Assembly (NCBI RefSeq): GCF_001654865.1
Contig: NZ_LXEO01000065.1
Span: 1 to 64,000, forward strand
Source of the DNA: Buttiauxella noackiae ATCC 51607
GTDB lineage: Bacteria > Pseudomonadota > Gammaproteobacteria > Enterobacterales > Enterobacteriaceae
Length of the DNA stretch: 64,000 bases
Reading direction: 5' to 3'
A program made the translations under genes and the position numbers. Position 1 is the first letter of the stretch. Each line of letters opens with the position of its first letter. Below, piece by piece: positions 11,033 to 22,079 of the stretch. The notes under the pieces were generated by a model. It was not told the origin of the DNA and searched no databases. It was given only the letters and a program-made list of their open reading frames with translations.

Positions 11033-11060
11033 TTGCGACTAAAACGATTTCTCGTATAAT
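11033..11060 (+). promoter_or_regulatory. Promoter of the tRNA-Gly cluster
   Basis: TTGCGA, a 16-base spacer, then perfect TATAAT, followed by a GC-rich discriminator (GCGCCTCCC) typical of stable-RNA promoters under stringent control. The first tRNA begins 42 bases downstream of the -10 box. Confidence 0.8.
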
Positions 11061-11101
11061 GCGCCTCCCGTACCGATGCAGAATTTGCAGCGTTACACAG
11101 A

Positions 11102-11177
<76 letters not shown>

Positions 11178-11214
11178 AAATTTGATTAGGCTTTTTACAG
11201 CCAGCACCACCCAA

Positions 11215-11290
<76 letters not shown>

Positions 11291-11326
11291 AAATTTGATT
11301 GGCTTTTACAGCCACGCACCACCCAA

Positions 11327-11402
<76 letters not shown>

Positions 11403-11672
11403 AATTCTAATATCCAGTACAAATTATCCACAACGCTAACCAGCGTCGGTGGTGGTTTTTACGTTCGCGATAAATTCTTGTAAACAGACTTATCCACAGC
11501 CTTTGTCTATTCACTTAGATCGCTAACTATTTCTTAATTTTTATAAGAATATTTTAACTATTTGATTAATATCATTTTTTTAATATTTGAGAATGTTAAG
11601 CGGATCGCTTGCAGATTTTTTTTCGTTTGCAGGACAAGGTGTTCAAATTTTTATTCACATCCTGTGGACATA

Positions 11673-12812
11673 TCAAGCATCACGTTTTAGTCCCTTTTCA
11701 ATCACACGAACCAGACGCTGTTTCTGCGGGAGCTGGACTTCGGTAGCGTCCTCGCTTCGCTTGATTAATTGTTGCGCAATCGCCCAATCAATGTGCTCAT
11801 CAAGAAGTGGGTGCTCACATTTCCGTTGCTGCAACGTCTCCAGAATCGCTTCATCCCAGGGTGCATTTCCCAACGCCACCGCAATATTTCGCAGCCAACG
11901 TAAATGGCCAATTCGACGAATTGCCGAACCTTCTGTCACGCGCAGGAAATACTCTTCGCTCCAGGTGAACAGCTCAGCCAGCTCCGGCGCATGCAATTTG
12001 CTACGCGGGCTAAAGTCGTCTTCTGTGGTTAATTGTGAGAAACGGTTCCACGGGCAAATCAGCTGGCAGTCGTCGCAACCATAGATTCGGTTGCCGATAA
12101 GCGGCCTGAACTCTTCCGGGATTGCACCTTCAAGCTCAATAGTGAGATAAGAGATACAACGGCGGGCGTCAACGGTGTAGGGTTCCACAATCGCACCAGT
12201 CGGGCAGATAGTCATGCAGGCCACACAACGCCCACACTTTTCCTCAATGGGATTATCAATTGGCAGTGGTATATCGACTAACAGTTCGCCGAGGAAAAAG
12301 AACGATCCTGCTTCCTGGTTGAGGATTAGTGAGTGCTTACCTGTCCAGCCCAGCCCGGCTTTTTCCGCCAATGGGCGTTCAAGAATCGGCGCTGAATCCA
12401 CAAAAGGTCTAAAATTCAGCGTGGAACAATGGGACTGGATCATCTCGCCCAGTTTTTTGAGCCGATTACGTAGCAGTTTGTGATAATCACGCCCAAGCGC
12501 GTAACGGCTGATGTAACCGATTTTGGGATTTTTGAGCGTGGAAGCAAAAGCTGCATTCGCGGGGAGATAGTTCATCCGCACGCTAATGACGCGCAAAGTA
12601 CCGGGCAGCAATTCGTGTGGTCGGGCGCGCATCATGCCATGACGAGCCATCCAGTCCATCTCGCCATGATATTGTTTATCCAGCCACATCTGGAGCGCAG
12701 GCTCGCTGGCAGAGAGATCGGTATCGGTTATGCCAACTTGTTGGAAACCGAGTTCGATACCCCACTGTTTGATATTTTGCGCTAATTGATTGAGATCGAG
12801 GGGCTGTGACAT
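11673..12812 (-). CDS. queG: Epoxyqueuosine reductase QueG
   Basis: A 379-residue cobalamin-dependent iron-sulfur enzyme that reduces epoxyqueuosine to queuosine in tRNA wobble position 34, the last step of queuosine synthesis. Two ferredoxin-like cysteine clusters are visible (CGRCVACMTICP and CDDCQLICP). The start [12 protein letters not shown] is the family start; an upstream ATG would add 24 residues. Its ATG overlaps the ATG of the divergent nnr gene by two bases, so promoters of each gene must lie inside the other coding sequence. Confidence 0.96.
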   Translation of the reverse strand: MSQPLDLNQLAQNIKQWGIELGFQQVGITDTDLSASEPALQMWLDKQYHGEMDWMARHGMMRARPHELLPGTLRVISVRMNYLPANAAFASTLKNPKIGYISRYALGRDYHKLLRNRLKKLGEMIQSHCSTLNFRPFVDSAPILERPLAEKAGLGWTGKHSLILNQEAGSFFFLGELLVDIPLPIDNPIEEKCGRCVACMTICPTGAIVEPYTVDARRCISYLTIELEGAIPEEFRPLIGNRIYGCDDCQLICPWNRFSQLTTEDDFSPRSKLHAPELAELFTWSEEYFLRVTEGSAIRRIGHLRWLRNIAVALGNAPWDEAILETLQQRKCEHPLLDEHIDWAIAQQLIKRSEDATEVQLPQKQRLVRVIEKGLKRDA

Positions 12813-14337
12813 GACGGACCTGAGCCTAAAAATAACCGCCAAAAGTATACCACACTCAGTCTGGTCCGCAGACTGGTTGCGCACCGCTGAGAAACAGGCA
12901 GCGGATTACCTGGGATTAACGTTATACGAGTTAATGCAACGGGCAGGGGCAGCGGCGTTTAATGTTGCCCACGAACTCTACCCGCAAACTCAGCACTGGC
13001 TTGTGGCATGTGGGCATGGCAACAATGGTGGCGATGGTTATGTCGTCGCACGACTTGCGCAGGCTGCTGGTATTCGCGTCACGTTACTGGCGCTTGAAAG
13101 CGACAAACCTTTGCCTGAAGAAGCCGCTTACGCACGTGATGCCTGGCTGGGTGCTGCAGGCGTTATTCATGCACCAGAGCATGTCTGGCCTGACGATATC
13201 GATCTTGTGATTGACGGTGTGCTCGGCACAGGGATAAACAGCGCCCCACGCGATGCGGCCGCCCGGCTTATCGAAAAGTGTAATCAGCATTCGGCACCTG
13301 TTATTGCGCTGGATATTCCTTCCGGTTTACTCGCAGAAACTGGTGCAACACCAGGCGTTGTGATTAACGCTTCTCATACCATTACGTTTATTGCTCTCAA
13401 ACCTGGTTTACTGACCGGGAAAGCGCGCGATGTAGTGGGCAGACTGCATTTTAATGCGTTGGGTCTTGAAACCTGGTTGCAGGGGCAAACTGCGCCAATA
13501 AGCCGTGTGGATAGCGCGCAACTGACGGGCTGGTTGCCTCCGCGTAAACCTACGTCGCATAAAGGGACAAATGGGCGGCTGGTCATCATTGGTGGTGACC
13601 ACGGTACTGCCGGAGCGATTCGCATGACCGGTGAGGCTGCGCTACGCGCTGGAGCGGGTTTGGTCAAAGTTTTGACTCGTTCAGAAAACATTGCACCGCT
13701 TATTACCGCCCGACCAGAACTGATGGTTCAGGATCTCACGTCAAATTCACTTGATGAATATCTCGAATGGGCGGATGTGGTGGTTATCGGCCCCGGTCTT
13801 GGGCAGCAGGAATGGGGCAAAAAAGCCCTACAAAAAGTAGAGAACTGCCGTAAACCGATGCTGTGGGATGCCGATGCGCTCAACCTTCTGGCAATCAATC
13901 CCGATAAACGTCAGAATCGCGTTATTACGCCGCATCCTGGTGAAGCTGCCCGGCTGTTAAATTGCTCGGTATCACAAATTGAGAGTGACCGCTTACTTTC
14001 CGCAGACCGTCTTGTAAAACGTTATGGCGGAATTGTGGTCTTAAAAGGTGCCGGTACGGTTGTTGCCAGCCAAAGCGGCGAATGCTCACTCATTGATGTG
14101 GGAAATGCCGGGATGGGAAGTGGCGGTATGGGGGATGTGCTATCCGGGATCATCGGAGCATTGCTGGCACACAAGTTAACCCCGTATGATGCGGCATGCG
14201 CCGGATGTGTTGTACATGGCGCTGCTGCTGATGTACTGGCTCAGCGCTTCGGTACACGTGGCATGTTAGCAAGCGACTTATTCTCGACGATGTACCCTTT
14301 TGTTAACCCGGATTTGAATAGCAAAGAAAATGATTAA
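12811..14337 (+). CDS. nnr: Bifunctional NAD(P)H-hydrate repair enzyme Nnr
   Basis: A 508-residue two-domain enzyme. The N-terminal YjeF_N domain (about 1-215) is the NAD(P)HX epimerase, with a [16 protein letters not shown] nucleotide-binding motif. The C-terminal YjeF_C domain is the ADP-dependent (S)-NAD(P)HX dehydratase, with TSHKG, GPGLG and [16 protein letters not shown] motifs. Together they repair damaged, hydrated NAD(P)H. First gene of the superoperon; its end overlaps tsaE by 8 bases. I used the start at 12811 (MTDLSLK); the GTG/ATG at 12790 would lie inside queG. Confidence 0.95.
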   Translation: MTDLSLKITAKSIPHSVWSADWLRTAEKQAADYLGLTLYELMQRAGAAAFNVAHELYPQTQHWLVACGHGNNGGDGYVVARLAQAAGIRVTLLALESDKPLPEEAAYARDAWLGAAGVIHAPEHVWPDDIDLVIDGVLGTGINSAPRDAAARLIEKCNQHSAPVIALDIPSGLLAETGATPGVVINASHTITFIALKPGLLTGKARDVVGRLHFNALGLETWLQGQTAPISRVDSAQLTGWLPPRKPTSHKGTNGRLVIIGGDHGTAGAIRMTGEAALRAGAGLVKVLTRSENIAPLITARPELMVQDLTSNSLDEYLEWADVVVIGPGLGQQEWGKKALQKVENCRKPMLWDADALNLLAINPDKRQNRVITPHPGEAARLLNCSVSQIESDRLLSADRLVKRYGGIVVLKGAGTVVASQSGECSLIDVGNAGMGSGGMGDVLSGIIGALLAHKLTPYDAACAGCVVHGAAADVLAQRFGTRGMLASDLFSTMYPFVNPDLNSKEND

Positions 14338-14791
14338 TCGAGTTATCGCATTACCTGATGAAACTGCGACCTTAGAATTGGGTGCGCGTCTGGCAAAAGC
14401 CTGTATCGGTGCCACAGTGATTCATCTGTATGGTGACCTGGGTGCGGGCAAGACGACATTCAGCCGTGGTTTTGTGCAAGCGTTGGGCCATAAAGGCAAT
14501 GTTAAGAGCCCAACTTACACGTTGGTCGAACCGTATGAGCTCGGCGATTTGATGGTATATCACTTTGATCTCTATCGCCTTGCTGATCCAGAAGAACTCG
14601 AATTTATGGGAATTCGTGACTATTTTACCAATGACGCAATTAGTCTGGTGGAATGGCCGCAAAAAGGTCAGGGTGTGCTGCCGGAACCGGATGTCGAAAT
14701 CCACCTAAGTTACCAGGCCGAAGGGCGCGAGGCGTGCCTGAAAGCAGTTTCCTCATCTGGTGAGTCGTTACTGGCGCGGTTTGCCAAATAA
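14330..14791 (+). CDS. tsaE: tRNA t6A biosynthesis ATPase TsaE
   Basis: A 153-residue ATPase working with TsaB and TsaD to form threonylcarbamoyladenosine at A37 of ANN-decoding tRNAs. The P-loop is [13 protein letters not shown] at about residues 37-49, and the conserved [10 protein letters not shown] and HFDLYRL segments follow. Starts within nnr (8-base overlap) and precedes amiB by 13 bases. Confidence 0.97.
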   Translation: MINRVIALPDETATLELGARLAKACIGATVIHLYGDLGAGKTTFSRGFVQALGHKGNVKSPTYTLVEPYELGDLMVYHFDLYRLADPEELEFMGIRDYFTNDAISLVEWPQKGQGVLPEPDVEIHLSYQAEGREACLKAVSSSGESLLARFAK

Positions 14792-14804
14792 CAAGGATGA
14801 CGGG

Positions 14805-16136
14805 ATGATCTTTCGCGTGAAAAGTTGGTTGATGGCGGCGTGCTTACTGTTGCTTACGGCACAGTCGGGTGCCGCGAGTTTAGCGGATATTCAGGTATCA
14901 AATGGTGATTCTCAGGCGCGGATCACCTTTAGTTTTATTGGTGATCCTGAATATGCTTTTTCTCAGGATGATAAGAAAAGCGTTGCTCTGGATATCAAAC
15001 AAACGGGTGTGATCAGAGGATTACCGCTGTTGTTCAGTGGCAATAACCTGGTGAAAAGCATTCGGTCAGGGCAACCAAAAGACAGCGATTCTTTACGCCT
15101 GGTGGTTGATCTCACTGAGCCTGGCAAAACTCGCGCTGTAAAACAGCAAAATGGTTCTAATTACACGGTAGTGTTTACCATTAACGCCGATGCTCCACCT
15201 CCGCCACCTCCTCCTCCGGTGGTGGCTAAACGTGTTGAAGCGCCGCCCGTTGTCCGTTCAACAGAACCTGCAAAAAATCCCTTTAATCCGCAGACCGTGA
15301 CTGGAGCCATCAGTTCGAATACGGCGATGCATCCTGCGCGAACTCAGCGCACCACAACTCAATCCGATACCGTGGTTGTGGCCATTGATGCAGGGCATGG
15401 TGGACAAGATCCGGGTGCGATTGGTCCTGGTGGTACAAAAGAGAAAAATGTCACTATTTCTATTGCCCGTAAGCTACGTTCCTTGCTCAATGATGACCCG
15501 ATGTTTAAAGGCGTGCTGACCCGTGATGGCGACTATTTCATTTCAGTGATGGGGCGCTCAGACGTAGCACGCAAGCAGAACGCTAATATTCTGGTTTCCA
15601 TTCATGCTGATGCTGCACCTAACCGCGATGCGACGGGAGCATCGGTATGGGTGTTGTCAAACCGTCGCGCAAATAGCGAAATGGCGGGCTGGCTCGAACA
15701 GCACGAGAAGCAATCCGAGTTGCTGGGTGGTGCGGGCGATGTACTGGCTAATAGCCAGGCCGATCCGTATCTGAGCCAGGCGGTGCTGGATTTGCAATTC
15801 GGCCATTCCCAGCGTGTCGGGTATGATGTGGCGACCAAAGTACTGGCTCAAATGCAACGCGTCGGTGCGTTACACAAGCGTCGCCCTGAGCATGCAAGCC
15901 TTGGCGTATTGCGCTCACCAGATATCCCTTCTGTGCTGGTGGAAACCGGGTTTATCAGTAACAACTCGGAAGAGCGTCTGCTTGATAGCGATGATTATCA
16001 GCAAAAAATTGCCCAGGCCATTTATCAAGGGTTGAGGGACTATTTCCAGACGCATCCGTTACAATCAGCACCTGGACCGGGGCAAACCGCACGTTCGCAA
16101 GGTGCGGGTCTCGATCAGGTCGCGATTACTCAATAA
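14805..16136 (+). CDS. amiB: N-acetylmuramoyl-L-alanine amidase AmiB
   Basis: A 443-residue periplasmic zinc amidase that splits septal peptidoglycan during daughter-cell separation and is activated by EnvC. It has a signal peptide ([25 protein letters not shown]), an AMIN domain (about 25-125), a Pro-rich linker with a run of nine prolines, and an Amidase_3 domain with zinc ligands in [11 protein letters not shown] and SIHADA and the catalytic glutamate in VETGFISN. Start placed after a GGATGACGGG region; an upstream ATG inside tsaE lacks a signal peptide. Confidence 0.96.
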   Translation: MIFRVKSWLMAACLLLLTAQSGAASLADIQVSNGDSQARITFSFIGDPEYAFSQDDKKSVALDIKQTGVIRGLPLLFSGNNLVKSIRSGQPKDSDSLRLVVDLTEPGKTRAVKQQNGSNYTVVFTINADAPPPPPPPPVVAKRVEAPPVVRSTEPAKNPFNPQTVTGAISSNTAMHPARTQRTTTQSDTVVVAIDAGHGGQDPGAIGPGGTKEKNVTISIARKLRSLLNDDPMFKGVLTRDGDYFISVMGRSDVARKQNANILVSIHADAAPNRDATGASVWVLSNRRANSEMAGWLEQHEKQSELLGGAGDVLANSQADPYLSQAVLDLQFGHSQRVGYDVATKVLAQMQRVGALHKRRPEHASLGVLRSPDIPSVLVETGFISNNSEERLLDSDDYQQKIAQAIYQGLRDYFQTHPLQSAPGPGQTARSQGAGLDQVAITQ

Positions 16137-16145
16137 GGAAATTTC

Positions 16146-18032
16146 ATGCCGATTCAGGTTCTGCCGCCGCAACTTGCCAACCAGATTGCTGCTGGCGAAG
16201 TGGTAGAGCGCCCCGCATCGGTGGTGAAGGAGCTGGTTGAGAACAGTCTGGATGCTGGTGCTACTCGTATTGATATTGATATCGAACGCGGTGGCGCCAG
16301 GCTCATTCGTATCCGCGACAACGGTTGTGGTATCAAAAAAGACGAGCTGGCGCTTGCGTTGGCGCGCCATGCCACCAGTAAAATTGCTTCACTTGATGAC
16401 CTTGAGGCGATTATTAGCCTTGGTTTTCGTGGCGAAGCGTTAGCGAGTATTAGCTCGGTTGCCCGTCTGACGTTAACGTCACGTACTGCCGATCAAAATG
16501 AGGCCTGGCAAGCCTATGCCGAAGGCCGAGAACAAGATGTGACGGTGAAACCCGCAGCGCATCCAGTCGGAACCACGCTTGAAGTGTTGGATCTGTTTTA
16601 CAACACGCCTGCCCGGCGCAAATTCATGCGCACTGAAAAAACCGAATTCAACCATATTGATGAGATTGTCAGACGTATTGCGCTGGCACGCTTTGATGTG
16701 TCGATCAATCTGACACATAACGGCAAAGTCATTCGGCAGTATCGTGCGGTCGCAGAAGGCGCGCCTCGTGAACGTCGGCTGGGGTCGATTTGTGGTACGG
16801 CTTTCCTCGAACAAGCGCTGGCCATTGAATGGCAGCATGGTGACCTGGCATTGCGCGGCTGGGTGGCTGAACCTACGGCGACGACTTCCGCACTGGCAGA
16901 GATTCAATATTGTTACGTCAATGGCCGCATGATGCGTGACCGTTTGATCAATCACGCCATTCGTCAGGCCTGTGAAGATAAGCTTGGAGCCGATCAGCAA
17001 CCGGCATTTGTGCTCTATCTGGAGATTGACCCGCATCAGGTGGATGTGAATGTGCATCCAGCCAAACACGAAGTGCGGTTCCACCAGTCTCGCCTGGTAC
17101 ATGATTTTATCTACCAGGGTGTACTGAGCGTATTGCAGCAGCAGACAGAAAACCGTTTGCCACTGGAAGAGGCTAACGAAGAACCGCAACAGAGTTGGCA
17201 GCCGGAAAACCGTGTGGCATCTGGCCGCAACCAGTTTTCAACACCTGCACCCACTTCTTCGGTTGTTCGCGAATCATCGTCTCGCAGTTCTTCGCCAAAT
17301 AGCGGCGAATATAGCGGCGGTGGTGTCAGCAAAAACACACCTTTATGGCCTCATGCGGCACCGGGTTTCCAGAAAAAAGAAGGGGCGTTGTATCGCGAAC
17401 TTCTGAATACGCAAGCCTCCCCGACGCCAAAAAATCGTGCCGCTGAACCTGAAACTGACGCAGCGTTAGACGCCCACGCACAAAGTTTTGGCCGTGTACT
17501 GACGGTGCTCGCACCAGACATGGCATTGCTGGAACGCGACGGAAAAATCATGCTGCTTTCATTAAGCGTGGCTGAACGCTGGTTGAAAATGGCTCAGTTA
17601 GTACCGGGTAGTGAAGGTGCGCGGGCACAACCATTGCTGATCCCTGTACGCCTGAAAGTGACGAAAGAAGAGCAGGACGTTCTGGTTAAATATCAGTCGC
17701 TTTTATTGGAAATGGGTATCGAATTTGTCGCAGAATCGCGTCAGATAACAATTCGCACCGTACCTTTACCTTTACGTAAACAAAATTTACAAATCTTGAT
17801 TCACGAACTGCCAGGATACCTGGCGCAACAGACAGAGGTGAGCGCAACTCAGATTGCTCAATGGTTTGCTCGTCAAATGGACGGCTTTCATGAACAATGG
17901 AATCAGGCACAGGCAATTGCCTTGCTGGCTGATGTAGAGCGCCTTTGTCCGCAGCTGGTGAAATCACCACCTGGCGGTTTGTTACAACCTGTTGATTTAC
18001 AATTGGCGATGAACGCCCTGAAACATGACTGA
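16146..18032 (+). CDS. mutL: DNA mismatch repair protein MutL
   Basis: A 628-residue GHKL ATPase that links MutS mismatch recognition to MutH cleavage and UvrD unwinding. N-terminal ATPase motifs are visible ([24 protein letters not shown], about residues 30-105). A Ser/Pro-rich linker (about 345-420) follows, then a C-terminal dimerisation domain. No DQHAAxERxxxE endonuclease motif is seen, as expected where MutH exists. It ends 8 bases inside miaA. Confidence 0.97.
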   Translation: MPIQVLPPQLANQIAAGEVVERPASVVKELVENSLDAGATRIDIDIERGGARLIRIRDNGCGIKKDELALALARHATSKIASLDDLEAIISLGFRGEALASISSVARLTLTSRTADQNEAWQAYAEGREQDVTVKPAAHPVGTTLEVLDLFYNTPARRKFMRTEKTEFNHIDEIVRRIALARFDVSINLTHNGKVIRQYRAVAEGAPRERRLGSICGTAFLEQALAIEWQHGDLALRGWVAEPTATTSALAEIQYCYVNGRMMRDRLINHAIRQACEDKLGADQQPAFVLYLEIDPHQVDVNVHPAKHEVRFHQSRLVHDFIYQGVLSVLQQQTENRLPLEEANEEPQQSWQPENRVASGRNQFSTPAPTSSVVRESSSRSSSPNSGEYSGGGVSKNTPLWPHAAPGFQKKEGALYRELLNTQASPTPKNRAAEPETDAALDAHAQSFGRVLTVLAPDMALLERDGKIMLLSLSVAERWLKMAQLVPGSEGARAQPLLIPVRLKVTKEEQDVLVKYQSLLLEMGIEFVAESRQITIRTVPLPLRKQNLQILIHELPGYLAQQTEVSATQIAQWFARQMDGFHEQWNQAQAIALLADVERLCPQLVKSPPGGLLQPVDLQLAMNALKHD

Positions 18033-18972
18033 AGTTAAGCAAAGCCTGCCACAGGCAATTTTTCTGATGGGGCCGACGGCCTCAGGTAAGACAGCGTTAG
18101 CCATTAATTTGCGTAAAACGTTGCCGGTAGAGTTGATAAGCGTCGATTCGGCCCTTATCTATCAAGGAATGGATATTGGTACAGCGAAGCCTACGGCCGA
18201 AGAACTGGCTCAGGCTCCGCATCGGTTACTCGACATTCTCGACCCGGCACAGGCTTATTCCGCCGCAGATTTCCGGCGCGATGCGTTGGCTGAAATGGCA
18301 GATATTACTGCCGCCGGTCGTATCCCCTTGTTAGTTGGGGGAACGATGCTCTACTTCAAGGCATTGTTAGAAGGTTTGTCACCGTTGCCATCTGCCGATC
18401 CAGAAGTTCGGGAACGGATAGAAAAACAGGCTGCAGAGCAAGGATGGGAGACGTTGCATCGAGAGTTAGCACAGGTTGATCCTGTCGCCGCTGCACGTAT
18501 TCATCCAAATGATCCACAAAGGCTTTCCCGCGCACTGGAAGTTTTTTTCATTTCGGGTAAAACTTTAACGGAACTGACGAAAACGTCAGGAGAAGCTCTG
18601 CCTTACCAGGTGCATCAGTTCGCCATCGCCCCGGCGAGCCGTGAACTGCTCCATCAACGAATTGAGCAGCGTTTTCATCAGATGTTAGCTTCTGGATTTG
18701 AAGCTGAAGTACGGGCTCTTTTTGCCCGTGGTGATTTGCATACGGACATGCCTTCCATTCGTTGTGTGGGTTACCGGCAGATGTGGTCTTATCTGGCGGG
18801 TGAAATTCCACATGATGAAATGGTTTATCGTGGTATTTGCGCGACGAGACAATTGGCTAAGCGCCAGATGACCTGGTTAAGAGGCTGGGAAGGTGTTCAC
18901 TGGTTAGACAGTGAGAATCCGTCTCAATCTTATAACGATGTAGTACAGGTTGTTAGTGCGAAGCACCAATGA
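18025..18972 (+). CDS. miaA: tRNA dimethylallyltransferase MiaA
   Basis: A 315-residue enzyme that puts a dimethylallyl group on A37 of tRNAs reading UNN codons. The P-loop is [11 protein letters not shown] (about residues 13-23), followed by the [18 protein letters not shown] segment that binds substrate. Overlaps mutL by 8 bases and precedes hfq by 102 bases, a spacer that in E. coli contains hfq promoters. Confidence 0.97.
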   Translation: MTEVKQSLPQAIFLMGPTASGKTALAINLRKTLPVELISVDSALIYQGMDIGTAKPTAEELAQAPHRLLDILDPAQAYSAADFRRDALAEMADITAAGRIPLLVGGTMLYFKALLEGLSPLPSADPEVRERIEKQAAEQGWETLHRELAQVDPVAAARIHPNDPQRLSRALEVFFISGKTLTELTKTSGEALPYQVHQFAIAPASRELLHQRIEQRFHQMLASGFEAEVRALFARGDLHTDMPSIRCVGYRQMWSYLAGEIPHDEMVYRGICATRQLAKRQMTWLRGWEGVHWLDSENPSQSYNDVVQVVSAKHQ

Positions 18973-19074
18973 ATGTGTACAATTGAATCGTTATGGTGCG
19001 CAGTATCTTACGCAGTTTTTCAGAGCCTCAGGGTTCTTGAGTTACAAACAACAAGCATATAAGGAAAAGATAGA

Positions 19075-19383
19075 ATGGCTAAGGGGCAATCATTACAAGA
19101 TCCGTTCTTGAACGCACTGCGTCGCGAACGTGTTCCAGTTTCTATTTATTTGGTGAATGGTATTAAGCTGCAAGGGCAGATTGAGTCTTTTGATCAGTTT
19201 GTGATCCTGTTGAAAAACACGGTCAGCCAGATGGTCTATAAGCACGCGATTTCAACTGTTGTTCCGTCACGTCCGGTATCTCATCACAGCAATAACACCG
19301 GTACTAGCGGTTCTGGCAGCTACCACCATGGTGGAAGTGCGCAAGGTTCTGCGCCACAACAAGATAACGAAGACGCTGAATAA
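19075..19383 (+). CDS. hfq: RNA chaperone Hfq
   Basis: A 102-residue hexameric Sm-like protein that pairs small RNAs with target mRNAs. The Sm1 motif ([27 protein letters not shown]) and Sm2 motif ([14 protein letters not shown]) occupy the first 70 residues. The disordered C-terminal tail rich in Ser, Gly, His and Gln is of usual enterobacterial length. A good AGGAAAAG ribosome-binding site precedes the start. Confidence 0.98.
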   Translation: MAKGQSLQDPFLNALRRERVPVSIYLVNGIKLQGQIESFDQFVILLKNTVSQMVYKHAISTVVPSRPVSHHSNNTGTSGSGSYHHGGSAQGSAPQQDNEDAE

Positions 19384-19403
19384 GGCGTAACGTTGTTTTT
19401 CCA

Positions 19404-19446
19404 AGCCGGGGAACCAGGGATGATGGGTTCCCCGCTGGTCTTTTTG
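19404..19446 (+). terminator. Attenuating terminator between hfq and hflX
   Basis: Strong stem GCCGGGGAACC / GGTTCCCCGCT followed by GGTCTTTTT. It sits 20 bases after hfq and just ahead of the hflX start, so it probably lowers transcription into hflX and hflKC. Confidence 0.8.
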
Positions 19447-19459
19447 AGAGGTTATACGC

Positions 19460-20740
19460 TTGTTTGACCGTTATGATGCCGGTGAGCAGGCGGTGCTGGT
19501 ACACATCTATTTTTCGCAAGACAAAGACATGGAAGATCTAGAGGAGTTTGAATCTCTGGTCTCTTCAGCCGGCGTCGAAGCATTGCAGGTGGTTACTGGT
19601 AGCCGTAAAGCTCCTCACCCGAAGTATTTTGTTGGTGAAGGTAAGGCAATTGAAATTGCCGATGCAGTGAAAGCCACTGGGGCATCGGTCGTTTTATTTG
19701 ATCATGCGTTGTCTCCAGCTCAGGAGCGTAACCTCGAAGCGCTGTGTGAATGTCGTGTCGTCGACAGAACCGGCCTGATTTTAGATATTTTTGCTCAACG
19801 TGCGCGTACCCATGAAGGTAAGTTGCAGGTTGAACTGGCTCAGTTACGTCACATGGCAACTCGCCTTGTGCGCGGCTGGACCCACCTTGAACGTCAGGGA
19901 GGGGGGATAGGTTCACGAGGCCCTGGGGAAACTCAGCTTGAAACCGACCGCCGTTTACTACGCAATCGGATTATGCAGATCCTTGGACGCTTAGAACGAG
20001 TCGAAAAACAGCGTGAACAAGGGCGAAGATCACGTGCCAAGGCTGATATCCCAACCGTATCTCTGGTGGGCTACACCAACGCCGGCAAATCTACCCTGTT
20101 TAATCAGATAACTGCGGCTGGTGTTTATGCTGCAGATAAGTTGTTTGCCACACTTGATCCAACATTACGTCGTATTAACGTCGCGGATGTTGGTGAAACC
20201 ATACTGGCAGATACAGTTGGTTTTATTCGTCACCTGCCACACGATTTAGTGGCGGCGTTTAAGGCAACCTTGCAGGAAACTCGTCAGGCGACACTGTTAT
20301 TACATGTCATTGATGCAAGCGACCTCAGGATTGAGGAAAACATTGCCGCGGTAGATGCCGTTCTCGAAGAGATTGAGGCTGATGAAATTCCAACGCTCTT
20401 GGTGATGAATAAGATAGATATGTTGGATGATTTCGTTCCACGTATCGACAGAGATGATGAAAATATGCCGATTCGGGTCTGGCTTTCTGCCCAGACCGGA
20501 GACGGCGTTCCACTGCTTTTCCAGGCTTTGGCAGAGCGTTTATCTGGTGAAATTGCACAGCATACGTTGTGCTTACCCCCCCAGGCAGGCCGACTGCGGA
20601 GCCGGTTTTATCAGCTTCAGGCAATAGAAAAAGAGTGGATGGAGGAAGACGGCAGTGTTGGCTTACAAATTCGTATGCCTATTGTTGACTGGCGTCGCCT
20701 CTGTAAACAAGAACCGGCACTCGCTGACTACATCGTTTAG
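19460..20740 (+). CDS. hflX: Ribosome-associated GTPase HflX
   Basis: A 426-residue Obg-like GTPase that binds the 50S subunit and splits stalled ribosomes after heat stress. An N-terminal HflX domain (about 1-160, with the GGGIGSRGPGETQLETDRR glycine-rich segment) precedes the G domain. G1 is GYTNAGKSTLFNQ, G3 is DTVGFI and G4 is NKID. The start codon is TTG at 19460, with GAGAGG upstream and the family N-terminus LFDRYDAGEQ. Confidence 0.95.
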   Translation: MFDRYDAGEQAVLVHIYFSQDKDMEDLEEFESLVSSAGVEALQVVTGSRKAPHPKYFVGEGKAIEIADAVKATGASVVLFDHALSPAQERNLEALCECRVVDRTGLILDIFAQRARTHEGKLQVELAQLRHMATRLVRGWTHLERQGGGIGSRGPGETQLETDRRLLRNRIMQILGRLERVEKQREQGRRSRAKADIPTVSLVGYTNAGKSTLFNQITAAGVYAADKLFATLDPTLRRINVADVGETILADTVGFIRHLPHDLVAAFKATLQETRQATLLLHVIDASDLRIEENIAAVDAVLEEIEADEIPTLLVMNKIDMLDDFVPRIDRDDENMPIRVWLSAQTGDGVPLLFQALAERLSGEIAQHTLCLPPQAGRLRSRFYQLQAIEKEWMEEDGSVGLQIRMPIVDWRRLCKQEPALADYIV

Positions 20741-20770
20741 CAAGTCAAGGGAATGTCCTGAAGACTTTTT

Positions 20771-20782
20771 CCCCTTCGGGGG
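20771..20782 (+). other. Small UUCG hairpin before hflK
   Basis: CCCC-TTCG-GGGG hairpin with an unusually stable UUCG loop, preceded by five T residues, in the 74-base spacer between hflX and hflK. Probably an RNA-stability or processing element; there is no T run after it. Confidence 0.45.
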
Positions 20783-20814
20783 ATATCACCGCACAACAAA
20801 TATGGAGCATAAAC

Positions 20815-22077
20815 ATGGCGTGGAATCAGCCCGGTAATAACGGACAGGACCGCGACCCGTGGGGAAGCAGCAAACCTGGCGGCGACTCTGGGGGTAACAA
20901 AGGAGGGCGGGATCAGGGGCCACCTGATCTGGATGATATCTTCCGAAAATTAAGTAAGAAACTTGGTGGTCTGGGCGGCGGTAAAGGCGGCGGTTCCGGT
21001 TCCGGTGGTGGTTCTTCGCAACTTCCACGTCCTCATATTGGTGGCCGCATGGTTGGCATCGTTGCCGCCGTGGCTGTCGTAATTTGGGCAGCAACTGGGT
21101 TCTATACCATTAAAGAAGCTGAACGTGGTGTTGTGACTCGTTTTGGTCAATTCAGCCATTTGGTTGAGCCGGGTCTGAACTGGAAACCGACATTCATTGA
21201 TAGTGTCAGAGCGGTAAACGTTGAGGCAGTACGTGAATTGGCGGCTTCTGGTGTGATGCTGACTTCCGACGAGAACGTTGTTCGCGTCGAAATGAACGTT
21301 CAGTATCGCGTTACCGATCCGCGTCGATATCTGTTTAGCGTGACCAGCGCAGACGATAGCCTGCGTCAGGCAACCGACAGCGCACTGCGTGGTGTTATTG
21401 GTAAATACACCATGGATAAGATCCTCACCGAGGGTCGTACCATTATTCGTAACGATACCCAGCGCGAACTGGAAGAAACCATTCGTCCATACAACATGGG
21501 TATCACTTTGCTGGACGTCAACTTCCAGGCTGCTCGCCCGCCGGAAGAGGTGAAAGCTGCATTTGATGATGCGATTTCTGCGCGTGAGAACGAACAGCAA
21601 TACATCCGTGAAGCAGAAGCGTATACCAACGAAGTTCAGCCGCGTGCTAACGGTCAGGCGCAGCGTATTCTCGAAGAAGCTCGCGCTTATAAAACACAGA
21701 CTGTGTTAGAAGCTCAGGGTGAAGTTGCTCGTTTTGCCAGATTGTTGCCGGAATACAAGGCTGCGCCGGAAATTACCCGTGAGCGTCTGTATATCGAAAC
21801 TATGGAAAAAGTGCTTAGCCATACCCGTAAAGTTCTGGTTAACGACAAAGGTGGCAACCTGATGGTGCTTCCTCTGGATCAGATGCTTAAAGGTGGTTCA
21901 CAGCCTGCGGCGAAGAGCGATACGAGTGGTGCGAACAACTTGTTGCGTCTGCCACCTGCATCCAGCTCAAGCAGCGGCAGCGCCAGCACACCGTCCTCGT
22001 CAAGCCGGGGCGATATCATGGATCAGCGCCGTGCCGACGCACAGCGCACTGATAACCAGCGCGTAGGGAGTGAATAA
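20815..22077 (+). CDS. hflK: FtsH regulator HflK
   Basis: A 420-residue SPFH protein that, with HflC, forms the large periplasmic cage around the FtsH AAA protease and modulates it. It has a Gly-rich cytoplasmic N-terminus (about 1-75), one transmembrane helix (about 79-97, IVAAVAVVIWAATGFYTI), then an SPFH/band-7 domain. A long Ala/Glu/Arg helix and a Ser-rich C-terminus follow. Two bases separate it from hflC. Useful reference for the divergent SPFH genes at 56173-60165. Confidence 0.97.
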   Translation: MAWNQPGNNGQDRDPWGSSKPGGDSGGNKGGRDQGPPDLDDIFRKLSKKLGGLGGGKGGGSGSGGGSSQLPRPHIGGRMVGIVAAVAVVIWAATGFYTIKEAERGVVTRFGQFSHLVEPGLNWKPTFIDSVRAVNVEAVRELAASGVMLTSDENVVRVEMNVQYRVTDPRRYLFSVTSADDSLRQATDSALRGVIGKYTMDKILTEGRTIIRNDTQRELEETIRPYNMGITLLDVNFQAARPPEEVKAAFDDAISARENEQQYIREAEAYTNEVQPRANGQAQRILEEARAYKTQTVLEAQGEVARFARLLPEYKAAPEITRERLYIETMEKVLSHTRKVLVNDKGGNLMVLPLDQMLKGGSQPAAKSDTSGANNLLRLPPASSSSSGSASTPSSSSRGDIMDQRRADAQRTDNQRVGSE

Positions 22078-22079
22078 CG

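Noticed and set aside
16479-17189. Minus-strand 236-codon frame opposite mutL
   Set aside because: Antisense shadow with no conserved motif.
20950-21600. Minus-strand 216-codon frame opposite hflK
   Set aside because: Shadow of hflK; starts in the middle of the coding region and lacks a ribosome-binding site.
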